Shown: positions 16,750 through 23,002 of the stretch, piece by piece
Position numbering within the stretch: the first letter of the stretch is position 1
Layout: every line of letters begins with the position of its first letter
Origin: JBKHAJ01 sp964641125
GTDB lineage: Bacteria > Spirochaetota > Spirochaetia > SPDA01 > CAZSGZ01
NCBI GenBank assembly: GCA_964641125.1
Contig: CAZXMO010000033.1
Coordinates: 1-35,008 of the forward strand
Reading direction: 5' to 3'
DNA length: 35,008 nucleotides
The notes under the pieces: model-generated
The model's input: the letters and a program-made list of their open reading frames with translations, nothing else
What the model was told of the DNA's origin: nothing
Databases searched by the model: none
Position numbers and translations under genes: made by a program

Positions 16750-18087
16750 TTACTCGAAGGCGGAGAGCCTTTCTCTTATCTCCGCGACTTTCTCCTCGAG
16801 GAGACTTTGATTTTTCGCCTCCACGACCAGCCGGAGATAGGGCTCGGTGTTCGAGGGGCGTACGTTGAACCACCAGTCGGAATATTCGATCCGGTATCCG
16901 TCGAAGTCGTAGACCGCGTCCGGGTTTTTCTCCCCGGCATAGATCCGGTAGAGATCGGCCATCGCCTCGTCCTTTGCCTCGATCCGAAAATTGATCTCCC
17001 CGGAGAAGGCCCAGGTACGGATCGAATCGATGAGGGAGGAGAAAGTCGTGGAATTCTTCTTCATCCCGCTCAGGACGTTCAATGCGATAATCGCCGCGAG
17101 CATACCCGAATCGCAGTGGAAGAAGTCCCTGAAGTAATAATGCCCCGCGAGCTCGCCTCCGTAGACGGCGCCGATTTCCCTGAGCTTCGTCTTGGCGAAG
17201 GCGTGACCCACCTTCCACATATGGGGAGTTCCCCCTAACGAGCGGATGTGCTCACTCACCGAGCGGGAGGTCCGGATATCGTGGAGGACATTTCCCTTTT
17301 CCTTCTCCAGGAGGTGTATCCCTAACACCCCAATCATGAGATCCGGACTTACGAAACGCCCCCGTTCATCGACGAACATCACCCGGTCGGCATCCCCGTC
17401 GAATATAATCCCTAGGTCGAGATTCTTTTCGACCACCACATCTTTGAGGGGTTTCACGTTCTCCTCGATGAGGGGATTGGGCTCGTGGTTGGGAAAGCTC
17501 CCGTCGAGGGTATCGTAGAGGTAGATCGGATCCTCTCCGAATATGTCCTTGACCAGGAGGGAGGCCATGCCGTTGGAGCAGTCTATCCCGTACTGGAGCC
17601 CGGAAAAATCGGCCCACTTCTTCAAGTACTCGATGTATTCTCCCCGGATATCAATGTCCTTGATGCCGCCGGGCTTCTTTACGGGCCGGGGCTCACCCCC
17701 GCCGTTCACCATCTGTTCGAGATCGGCGAGGCCCGTGTCGTAGCCCACGGGAAGGGCCCCGGTACGGGAGACCTTGAGGCCGTTGTACTCCTTGGGATTG
17801 TGGGAAGCGGTAATCTGTACCGAGGCGGGAAAACGGTGCTTCGCCGTTCCGTAATAGACCATGGGGGTGGTAGCGAGTCCCATCGAGTAGACGTCGGCCC
17901 CCGCATCGGTAATCCCCCGGCATAATGCCTCGAAGATCGCGTCGGAGGATTCCCTCACGTCCCTGCCGACTAAGACCCTGTCCGCATTCAGCAGGGTCGG
18001 CAGGAAGAACCCCGCCCGATAGACGTCGTCGGTGTCGAAGTCCCGCCCGTAGACGCCGCGGATATCGTAGGCCTTGAACCCCTTCAT
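16750..18087 (-). CDS. Phosphomannomutase/phosphoglucomutase
   Basis: 445 aa alpha-D-phosphohexomutase. Active-site phosphoserine loop TASHNPKEYNG, metal loop DGDADRVMFVDERG, sugar-binding GGELAGHYYFRDFFHCDSG and phosphate-binding RPSNTEPYLRL all appear in the right order. It interconverts hexose 1- and 6-phosphates for glycan precursor synthesis. The start overlaps the nitroreductase stop (ATGA), and the end is 3 nt from the MBL-fold gene. Whether mannose or glucose phosphate is preferred cannot be read by eye. Confidence 0.92.
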   Translation of the reverse strand: MKGFKAYDIRGVYGRDFDTDDVYRAGFFLPTLLNADRVLVGRDVRESSDAIFEALCRGITDAGADVYSMGLATTPMVYYGTAKHRFPASVQITASHNPKEYNGLKVSRTGALPVGYDTGLADLEQMVNGGGEPRPVKKPGGIKDIDIRGEYIEYLKKWADFSGLQYGIDCSNGMASLLVKDIFGEDPIYLYDTLDGSFPNHEPNPLIEENVKPLKDVVVEKNLDLGIIFDGDADRVMFVDERGRFVSPDLMIGVLGIHLLEKEKGNVLHDIRTSRSVSEHIRSLGGTPHMWKVGHAFAKTKLREIGAVYGGELAGHYYFRDFFHCDSGMLAAIIALNVLSGMKKNSTTFSSLIDSIRTWAFSGEINFRIEAKDEAMADLYRIYAGEKNPDAVYDFDGYRIEYSDWWFNVRPSNTEPYLRLVVEAKNQSLLEEKVAEIRERLSAFE

Positions 18088-18647
18088 GCTTCCGTGCCCC
18101 TTTCCTCGAAATATCGATTAAAACCGCTCATCTTCTCCCGGGGTTTACGTTTCTTTTCCCCCGCGGTGTCGGCGGGATACCCGATCGATACGACCAGACT
18201 GATCCGCTTCTTTTTCGGAATCCCTAAAAGATCCTTTATTTTCTTCTCGTCGAACCATCCCAGAATGCAGGTTCCCACACCGTCGTCCGCCGCCTGGAGG
18301 CAGAAGTTTTCCACCGCCGCGCCGACATCGAGGAGATTGTACTGCAGGTTCTTGATACTTCCTCCTATCTGGGTAATGAGATTCGGTTTTTCGGTAATCA
18401 CCACCGCGAAGGCCCGGGCATCCAGGGTAAAACGGTTGAAGCCTACCACTGCGGAAAAGGTGGTCCGGGCGATCTGTCCGCGCAGATCCGGGTCGTCCAC
18501 GATAATGAAGTGCCAGGGTTGGCAGTTATTCGCCGAAGGGGCCAGCCGGGCCGCCTCGATACAGCGGTCGAGCACCTCCCGGGGAACATCCCGGTCTTCG
18601 TACTTTCTGACGCTCCTCCGTTCTTGAGCAAGGGATAGAAAACTCAC
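18084..18647 (-). CDS. Nitroreductase-family FMN oxidoreductase
   Basis: 187 aa. The N-terminal RRSVRKYEDRDVPREVLDRCIEAARLAPSANNCQPWHFI is split across the classic FMN-binding segments; DVGAAVENFCLQAADDGVGTCILGWF and KKRISLVVSIGYPAD follow. The family reduces nitro compounds, quinones or flavins with NAD(P)H, usually as dimers. GTG start with AGGAG 7 nt upstream, 29 bp after the HIT gene. Confidence 0.9.
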   Translation of the reverse strand: MSFLSLAQERRSVRKYEDRDVPREVLDRCIEAARLAPSANNCQPWHFIIVDDPDLRGQIARTTFSAVVGFNRFTLDARAFAVVITEKPNLITQIGGSIKNLQYNLLDVGAAVENFCLQAADDGVGTCILGWFDEKKIKDLLGIPKKKRISLVVSIGYPADTAGEKKRKPREKMSGFNRYFEERGTEA

Positions 18648-18676
18648 GATCCGACTCCTCTCTTTATTTTATCGGC

Positions 18677-19024
18677 TCAGCCCGGGGGCCAGGTCATCTG
18701 CCGCCCGCCTAAGATATGGGCGTGCATGTATTCCACCGACTGCTGTCCGTACTTCCCGTTGTTGATAACCACCCGGTACCCGTCCGGTTCGAGTCCGAGC
18801 TTTTCCGCCACCAAGGCGACCTTGGCAAAGAAGGTCCCCGCTTCGGCGGGATCCGTCCGTTTGAGATGCTGGAACCGTTCGATCTTCCGCTTCGGAATTA
18901 CCAGAACGTGGGTTGGGGCCTGAGGTTCGATGTCCTTGAAGGCATACACATCGTCATCTTCGTACACGCTCTCGGAGGGAATTTTTTTCGCAAGGATTTT
19001 TTCGAAAATCGTCTCTTCGGCCAT
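18677..19024 (-). CDS. HIT-family (HINT-like) nucleotide phosphoramidase
   Basis: 115 aa, HINT length. FEKILAKKIPSESVYEDDDVYAFKDI and APTHVLVIPKR are typical, as is the end GGRQMTWPPG. The histidine triad HxHxH reads Tyr99-Met-His101-Ala-His103: the catalytic middle His is kept, the first is replaced by Tyr. ATG has GGAGG at 5 nt. It heads a seven-gene operon ending in lplA, with its own candidate promoter at 19044-19072. Confidence 0.92.
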   Translation of the reverse strand: MAEETIFEKILAKKIPSESVYEDDDVYAFKDIEPQAPTHVLVIPKRKIERFQHLKRTDPAEAGTFFAKVALVAEKLGLEPDGYRVVINNGKYGQQSVEYMHAHILGGRQMTWPPG

Positions 19025-19043
19025 TTGAACCTCCAGGGATAAA

Positions 19044-19072
19044 ATTGTAATTTGTTATCCGATGAAAAGCAA
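19044..19072 (-). promoter_or_regulatory. Candidate promoter of the HIT-nitroreductase-pgm-lplA operon
   Basis: Minus strand TTGCTT (19067-19072), 17-nt spacer, TACAAT (19044-19049), 20 bp before the HIT start codon. It lies in the short divergent gap with pth. Confidence 0.55.
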
Positions 19073-19090
19073 CCGAACCGGGGCCGCCCC

Positions 19091-19615
19091 ATGACCAAGA
19101 TAATCGCATTTCTCGGTAATCCCGGGCGTGAATACGAGAGGAGCAGGCATAACGCCGGCTGGATGGTCGCCGACCTCCTCACCGAGCGCTACGTCCTGTC
19201 CTGGCAGGAGAAATTCAGCGGCCGGCTCGCCCTTTTGACAACGGCGGGACGCAAAGTCCGCCTCCTGAAACCGGCGGCCTTCATGAACCGCAGCGGTATC
19301 AGCGTGAGCAGGGCCCTCTCCTACTTCTCGATCGATCCTAAGGAATGCGTCGTGGTTCACGACGATCTGGAGCTCGCCTTCGGACGGGTCGTCTTCAAGA
19401 AGGGCGGGGGGACCGGCGGGCACAACGGGCTCAAGTCGATTATCGGGCAGCTCGGGACAAAGGATTTCGGAAGGCTCCGCATCGGGATCGGACGCCCCTC
19501 CCGGGGGTCGGTCTCCTCTTACGTATTGAGCCGTTTTTCCGCCGAAGAAGAGGCGGAGCTCCCCGGGATTCTCGAGGCCGCCGCGGATCTACTCATGGAT
19601 GAGGTTCGTGAATAG
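19091..19615 (+). CDS. pth: Peptidyl-tRNA hydrolase
   Basis: 174 aa from ATG at 19091. FLGNPGREYERSRHNAGW carries the conserved Asn and catalytic His; KPAAFMNRSGIS, VVHDDLELAFG and KGGGTGGHNGLKSI complete the Pth signature. It frees stalled peptidyl-tRNAs. The frame extends to a TTG at 19052, but family proteins begin at the MTKIIAFLGNPG equivalent. The ribosome site is poor. Divergent from the HIT operon, convergent with recR. Confidence 0.95.
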   Translation: MTKIIAFLGNPGREYERSRHNAGWMVADLLTERYVLSWQEKFSGRLALLTTAGRKVRLLKPAAFMNRSGISVSRALSYFSIDPKECVVVHDDLELAFGRVVFKKGGGTGGHNGLKSIIGQLGTKDFGRLRIGIGRPSRGSVSSYVLSRFSAEEEAELPGILEAAADLLMDEVRE

Positions 19616-19626
19616 AACGAACTTAA

Positions 19627-19645
19627 CCTGCTCCGCCGGAGCAGG
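19627..19645. terminator. Hairpin between convergent pth and recR
   Basis: CCTGCTCC - GCC - GGAGCAGG: a perfect 8-bp GC-rich stem with a 3-nt loop placed between the two convergent stop codons. No clear U-tract follows on either side, so it may block RNA decay or transcription without being a classic intrinsic terminator. Confidence 0.5.
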
Positions 19646-19651
19646 CTCGGA

Positions 19652-20242
19652 TCAGGAAAGGGGGATTCTGCCCTTGAGGGAGCGGGACAGGGTGATGCTC
19701 CCGGCATACTCCAAATCGCCTCCTACCGGAAGTCCCGAAGCGAGGCGGGAAACGGCGACCCCGGTGTCGTGGAGGGCCCGGGCGACGTAGAGCGCCGTGG
19801 TATCCCCCTCCACATTGGGGTTGGTGGCGATAATCACCTCTTTGATCTCACCCTCATGCACCCTTCCGGCGAGTTTGCCGATAGTCAGGTCCGAGGGCCC
19901 CACGCCGTCTATAGGGGATACTACTCCTCCTAAGACGTGATAGAGGCCGTGATACTCGTTGGTCGATTCGATGGTGTTTACGTCCTGGGAGTTTTCCACG
20001 ACGCAGACGATACTCCGGTCGCGGCGAAGGTCGGTGCACACCTCGCAGGGATCGGTTTCGGTATAGTTCCCGCAGACCGAACAGGTCCGGATCTTGGACT
20101 TGATGGTGGAGATCTGTCCGGCCAAGCTTTCGAGAAAGCCCTGCTCCTTCTTCAAGAGGTAGTAGGCAATCCGGGTTGCGCTCTTCTTCCCCACTCCGGG
20201 AAGGCGCGAGAGGTTTTTGATAAGGAGATCGAGGGTGTTCAC
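19652..20242 (-). CDS. recR: Recombination mediator RecR
   Basis: 196 aa. Helix-hairpin-helix NLSRLPGVGKKSATRIAYYLL, then the zinc finger CSVC-x8-CEVC, then a Toprim domain (IVCVVENSQD ... YHVLGGVVSPIDGVGP). RecR works with RecO/RecF to load RecA. GTG start directly abuts the ybaB stop. Third gene of dnaX-ybaB-recR, an arrangement conserved in many bacteria. Confidence 0.96.
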   Translation of the reverse strand: MNTLDLLIKNLSRLPGVGKKSATRIAYYLLKKEQGFLESLAGQISTIKSKIRTCSVCGNYTETDPCEVCTDLRRDRSIVCVVENSQDVNTIESTNEYHGLYHVLGGVVSPIDGVGPSDLTIGKLAGRVHEGEIKEVIIATNPNVEGDTTALYVARALHDTGVAVSRLASGLPVGGDLEYAGSITLSRSLKGRIPLS

Positions 20243-20566
20243 TTACATTCCCATGAACCCGGGGGGCAGGGGCGCTCCTCCGGTGAGCGAGGAAATCTCT
20301 TCCCGGAGCTTGTCCTTTACCTTGTTGAAGGCGTCGGTGAAGGCGGCGAGGACCAAATCCTCGAGCATCCCCGCCTCCGCGGGGTCCACAGCTTCGGCGG
20401 AGATGGAGACATCTAAGACCTGCATCTGTCCGTTCATGGTGACCGTCACCATTCCGCCGCCGCTCGCGCCGGTGACGGTGATGTCCTTCATCTTTTCCTG
20501 CATTTCCCCCAATTGGGACTGCATATTCTGAAAGTTCTTTAAAAAATCAAATGGATTTATATTCAT
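20243..20566 (-). CDS. YbaB/EbfC-family nucleoid-associated protein
   Basis: 107 aa. The pattern FLKNFQNMQSQLGEMQEKMKDITVTG followed by GGGMVTVTMNGQMQVLDVSI and a helical C-terminus identifies the YbaB/EbfC family. Borrelia EbfC binds DNA as a dimer with tweezer-like helices. Located 1 nt after the dnaX stop. Confidence 0.94.
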   Translation of the reverse strand: MNINPFDFLKNFQNMQSQLGEMQEKMKDITVTGASGGGMVTVTMNGQMQVLDVSISAEAVDPAEAGMLEDLVLAAFTDAFNKVKDKLREEISSLTGGAPLPPGFMGM

Positions 20567-20567
20567 A

Positions 20568-22196
20568 TTATTCTCCCTGAAGGATTTCTCCCTTGAAGAT
20601 CTTCTTGACCGCGTCGATCTGTTCGTTGGGAATTACTTCCGCTTTCTCTCCGGAGGGCTCGTTTCCCTTGGCAAGCTTCATATCGATGGTGACTTGGCGG
20701 CCAACAACCTGTTCGACTACGTTGGAAACGGTTTGGATTTCGTCGGCGACGCAGTTCTTGGTATAGGCTGAAGGGAAGGTGAGAGTCAAAACACCGCCTT
20801 CCAAGCGTTTATCGACCGCCTTTTCGAGAGTGGAGGACAGGGCCACCTTCGTCTTTTTCAAGACGTTGAGAATCTCCTCCCAGGGGAGTCCGCTTTCACC
20901 GCCCGCGGTTCCCGCCGGTCCGGAGGCCGGGACTCCTTCTCCGCCCATCTCTTCCGATTCGTCCTCCCAGGCGGCGGCTTTACCACCCTCGGACCCCACC
21001 GTTAGCTGTTCGCCCGCGGCGCCCCCGGCCCCCTGCATGAGCCCGCGCTTGAGATCGGTGATTCGCTTCATGAGCTCGCTTCGGGGGATAAAATCGCTCA
21101 AGGCCGCTAGACGGCTCACGACGAGCTCGAGCTCGTAGCGCTGATTCAAGGAATATCTGATGTTCCGATAGAGCTCGAGGAGGAGCCCTATCGCGTATTC
21201 GATTTGAGAAACGGTAAAGATGTCCCGGGCCTTTTCGGAAAACCTCCCCGGAGCGTATCCTAAGATACTCTGTCGTTCGATTCCGTTTTTTATGAAGAGG
21301 ATGTTCCGGAAAAACTCGGTCATATCGATAACGAACTGCTCCACCGAAACACCGTCACGGAGGATCGTGTCGAGAGCTTCGAGGCTTTTCCCGATCTTCC
21401 CTTCCGCGAGGAGTTCGGCGAGCTCGTTGATCCTGTCGAGACCGACAAGACCGAGCTTCTTGCGAATTGCCTCTAAGGTAATAGAGTCGCCGGAGAAAGA
21501 AACCACCTGATCGAAGAGGGTGTAGGCGTCCCGAAGAGAGCCGGTAGCCTCCTTGGCGATCCAGAACAGGGCATCTTCTTCCGCCTGAATCCCGTTTTCA
21601 GTACACACCCTTTTCAGGCATTCACTGATCTCTTCGGCGGGGATGAGGCGGAAATTGAACTGCTGGCAGCGGCTGCGGATGGTGGCGGGAACCTTGTGGA
21701 TCTCGGTGGTGGCGAAGATAAACACGATGTAGGGAGGCGGCTCCTCGATGGTCTTCAGCAGAGCGTTGAAGGCGCTGTTCGAAAGCATGTGTACTTCGTC
21801 GATGATGTAGATCTTGTAGCGGGAGGAGTTCGGCGCGAAGAGTACCTCGTCTTTGATCTCCCTGACGTCGTTTACCGAGGTATTGGACGCTCCGTCGATC
21901 TCGATGACGTCTAACGAGGCGCCGCGGTTTATCTCCTCGCAGCAGACACAGTCGTCACAGGGAGTATCGAGGGGACCCTTGGCGCAGTTGAGGGACTTGG
22001 CCAGAATTCGGGCGGCGGAGGTCTTTCCGACCCCCCGGGGCCCGGCAAAGAGGTAGGCGTGGGCAATCCGTCCGCTTTCCAAGGAGTTCTTGAGGGTAGA
22101 AACGACGAACTCCTGGCCGATCAGATCGTCGAAGGAGCGCGGCCTCCTTTTTGTGGCTGTTACCTCGTAGGTCATCGATTCGGACATATTTGACAT
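20568..22196 (-). CDS. dnaX: DNA polymerase III subunit gamma/tau
   Basis: 542 aa. Clamp-loader AAA+ core: RPRSFDDLIGQEFVV, Walker A GPRGVGKTSAAR, zinc cysteines CAKGPLDTPCDDCVCC, Walker B IIDEVHMLS, sensor 1 IFATTEIHKVPATIRSRCQ. After residue 375 a Gly/Glu/Ala-rich linker leads to a C-terminal tau-like region. ATG at 22196 has AAGGGG about 8 nt upstream; that AAGGGG is also the 3' strand of the SRP RNA closing helix. A slippery heptamer of A AAA AAC type occurs near residue 300, but the -1 frame stays open for over 50 codons, so no short gamma form is predicted. Confidence 0.96.
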   Translation of the reverse strand: MSNMSESMTYEVTATKRRPRSFDDLIGQEFVVSTLKNSLESGRIAHAYLFAGPRGVGKTSAARILAKSLNCAKGPLDTPCDDCVCCEEINRGASLDVIEIDGASNTSVNDVREIKDEVLFAPNSSRYKIYIIDEVHMLSNSAFNALLKTIEEPPPYIVFIFATTEIHKVPATIRSRCQQFNFRLIPAEEISECLKRVCTENGIQAEEDALFWIAKEATGSLRDAYTLFDQVVSFSGDSITLEAIRKKLGLVGLDRINELAELLAEGKIGKSLEALDTILRDGVSVEQFVIDMTEFFRNILFIKNGIERQSILGYAPGRFSEKARDIFTVSQIEYAIGLLLELYRNIRYSLNQRYELELVVSRLAALSDFIPRSELMKRITDLKRGLMQGAGGAAGEQLTVGSEGGKAAAWEDESEEMGGEGVPASGPAGTAGGESGLPWEEILNVLKKTKVALSSTLEKAVDKRLEGGVLTLTFPSAYTKNCVADEIQTVSNVVEQVVGRQVTIDMKLAKGNEPSGEKAEVIPNEQIDAVKKIFKGEILQGE

Positions 22197-22212
22197 AAAA
22201 AATCCCCTTTAG
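22197..22212 (-). terminator. SRP RNA 3' helix + U-tract overlapping the dnaX ribosome site
   Basis: The 3' arm CTAAAGGGG (22204-22212, minus) pairs with 22320-22328 and is directly followed by ATTTTTT and the dnaX ATG. The same AAGGGG serves as dnaX Shine-Dalgarno. When the SRP helix forms it should hide this site and may end transcription. The hairpin is long-range (the whole RNA is the loop), so terminator strength is uncertain. Confidence 0.5.
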
Positions 22213-22328
22213 CTCCTGCCAAGCCGATCGCGGCTCATCGATCCTTCGCTTACCGCTGCTTCCTTCCGGACCTGACGGGGTTGGGCGACGACCGATAGCG
22301 CGGGGCCCGACAATCATCACTAAAGGGG
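22204..22328 (-). ncRNA. ffs: Signal recognition particle RNA (4.5S-type)
   Basis: The minus strand carries the invariant SRP domain IV core GTCAGGTCCGGAAGGAAGCAGC in two parts: the GGAA tetraloop with flanking asymmetric loop, and the AAGCAGC side. The ends pair as CCCCTTTAG (5') with CTAAAGGGG (3'), giving a closed rod of about 125 nt, the small bacterial SRP RNA. The 5' end is only 5 nt from the 3' end of tRNA-Ser(GGA), so it is probably released from a shared transcript by tRNA processing. The closing helix is followed by ATTTTTT, which resembles an intrinsic terminator, and by the dnaX start. Confidence 0.93.
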
Positions 22329-22333
22329 ATGTT

Positions 22334-22421
22334 CGGAGAGAGAGGGATTCGAACCCTCGGTATCCGGATAGGATACATACGCTTTCCAAGCGTACACCTT
22401 CGGCCTCTCGGTCATCTCTCC
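22334..22421 (-). tRNA. tRNA-Ser (anticodon GGA)
   Basis: 88 nt with long variable arm. Acceptor GGAGAGA pairs with TCTCTCC, discriminator G, T-loop GGTTCGAATC, anticodon loop TTGGAAA giving GGA, which reads UCC/UCU. The CCA end is not encoded. Confidence 0.95.
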
Positions 22422-22426
22422 AGTGA

Positions 22427-22450
22427 TGCTGCCTCAGCCGTCAGGCAGCA
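22427..22450. repeat. Inverted repeat between tRNA-Ser(CGA) and tRNA-Ser(GGA)
   Basis: TGCTGCCT (22427-22434) and AGGCAGCA (22443-22450) form an 8-bp stem with an 8-nt loop. There is no U-tract, so it is more likely a processing or spacer hairpin in the tRNA transcript than a terminator. Confidence 0.55.
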
Positions 22451-22477
22451 AGCGCTAACTATTCTGCTATAAAAGAG

Positions 22478-22565
22478 CGGAGAGAGTGGGATTCGAACCC
22501 ACGGTACCGACAAGCGGTACAACGGCTTTCGAGGCCGCCCGATTCAACCACTCTCGCATCTCTCC
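22478..22565 (-). tRNA. tRNA-Ser (anticodon CGA)
   Basis: 88 nt, long variable arm, acceptor GGAGAGA/TCTCTCC, discriminator G. Anticodon loop CTCGAAA with a 5-bp stem gives CGA, reading UCG. CCA not encoded. Confidence 0.94.
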
Positions 22566-22575
22566 AAAATCCATG

Positions 22576-22649
22576 CGTGCCCAAGAGGACTCGAACCTCC
22601 GGCCTTTAGATCCGCAATCTAACGCTCTATCCAGCTGAGCTATGGGCAC
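22576..22649 (-). tRNA. tRNA-Arg (anticodon GCG)
   Basis: 74 nt. Acceptor GTGCCCA/TGGGCAC with discriminator G. D-arm AGCTCAGCTGGATAGAGC with A20, an arginine identity base. Anticodon stem TTAGA/TCTAA is perfect and the loop TTGCGGA gives GCG, reading CGC/CGU with an unmodified G34. Most bacteria use ACG (inosine) here. CCA not encoded. Confidence 0.92.
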
Positions 22650-22654
22650 AGTGA

Positions 22655-22742
22655 CGGAGAGGGAGGGATTCGAACCCTCGGTACCCGGACAGGGTACAAC
22701 TCCTTAGCAGGGAGCCCGATTCAACCGCTCTCGCACCTCTCC
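22655..22742 (-). tRNA. tRNA-Ser (anticodon GCT)
   Basis: 88 nt, acceptor GGAGAGG paired with CCTCTCC, discriminator G, long variable arm, anticodon loop CTGCTAA giving GCU for AGC/AGU. CCA not encoded. Confidence 0.95.
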
Positions 22743-22756
22743 TAGAGAGTTTATGA

Positions 22757-22841
22757 CGGAGAAGGTGGGATTCGAACCCACGGAGCCTCGCGGCTCAACG
22801 GTTTTCAAGACCGCCTCCTTCGACCACTCGGACACCTCTCC
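22757..22841 (-). tRNA. tRNA-Ser (anticodon TGA)
   Basis: 85 nt, acceptor GGAGAGG with TTCTCC-type 3' strand, long variable arm, anticodon loop CTTGAAA giving UGA, which reads UCA and other UCN codons. CCA not encoded. First gene of the array, directly behind a strong promoter. Confidence 0.95.
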
Positions 22842-22860
22842 ATCGCCGTTCGGAAGTACC

Positions 22861-22890
22861 ACTATACAGACCGGAGGGGGTTTTTGTCAA
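22861..22890 (-). promoter_or_regulatory. Promoter of the tRNA-SRP RNA (dnaX) transcript
   Basis: Minus strand TTGACA (22885-22890), 18-nt spacer (17 to an overlapping GTATAG), TATAGT (22861-22866), about 20 bp before tRNA-Ser(UGA). It is the best promoter match in the window and the only one seen ahead of the five tRNAs and the SRP RNA. The rest of the 161-bp gap to the VWA lipoprotein gene holds a GC-rich CCGG-repeat palindrome (about 22892-22910) and a possible forward -10 (TATAGA, 22961). Confidence 0.75.
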
Positions 22891-23002
22891 TCCGGCCGGC
22901 GGCCGGCGGGTGAGCCCTGAAATGCCGGTTAATTCTCGAATACCGTCCTCCTCTGGACACTATAGAAAAATTGAACAGAATTTAACAGACCGGAGGTCGG
23001 AT

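Noticed and set aside
15839..17218. 459-aa open frame on the minus strand and a 435-aa frame on the plus strand over the same region
   Set aside because: Both run across the clearly real pgm and MBL-fold genes in other frames; Arg/Gly-rich shadow composition.
21285..21297. A AAA AAC slippery heptamer in dnaX (possible gamma/tau frameshift)
   Set aside because: The -1 frame stays open for more than 50 codons and the site lies within the clamp-loader core, so it would not give a gamma-like product.
22467..22649. 60-aa open frame on the minus strand
   Set aside because: It covers tRNA-Ser(CGA) and tRNA-Arg(GCG); not a protein gene.
22334..22841. Regularly spaced GATTCGAACC repeats resembling a CRISPR array
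   Set aside because: They are the T-arms of five tRNA genes; the units fold as tRNAs and the spacing is tRNA length.
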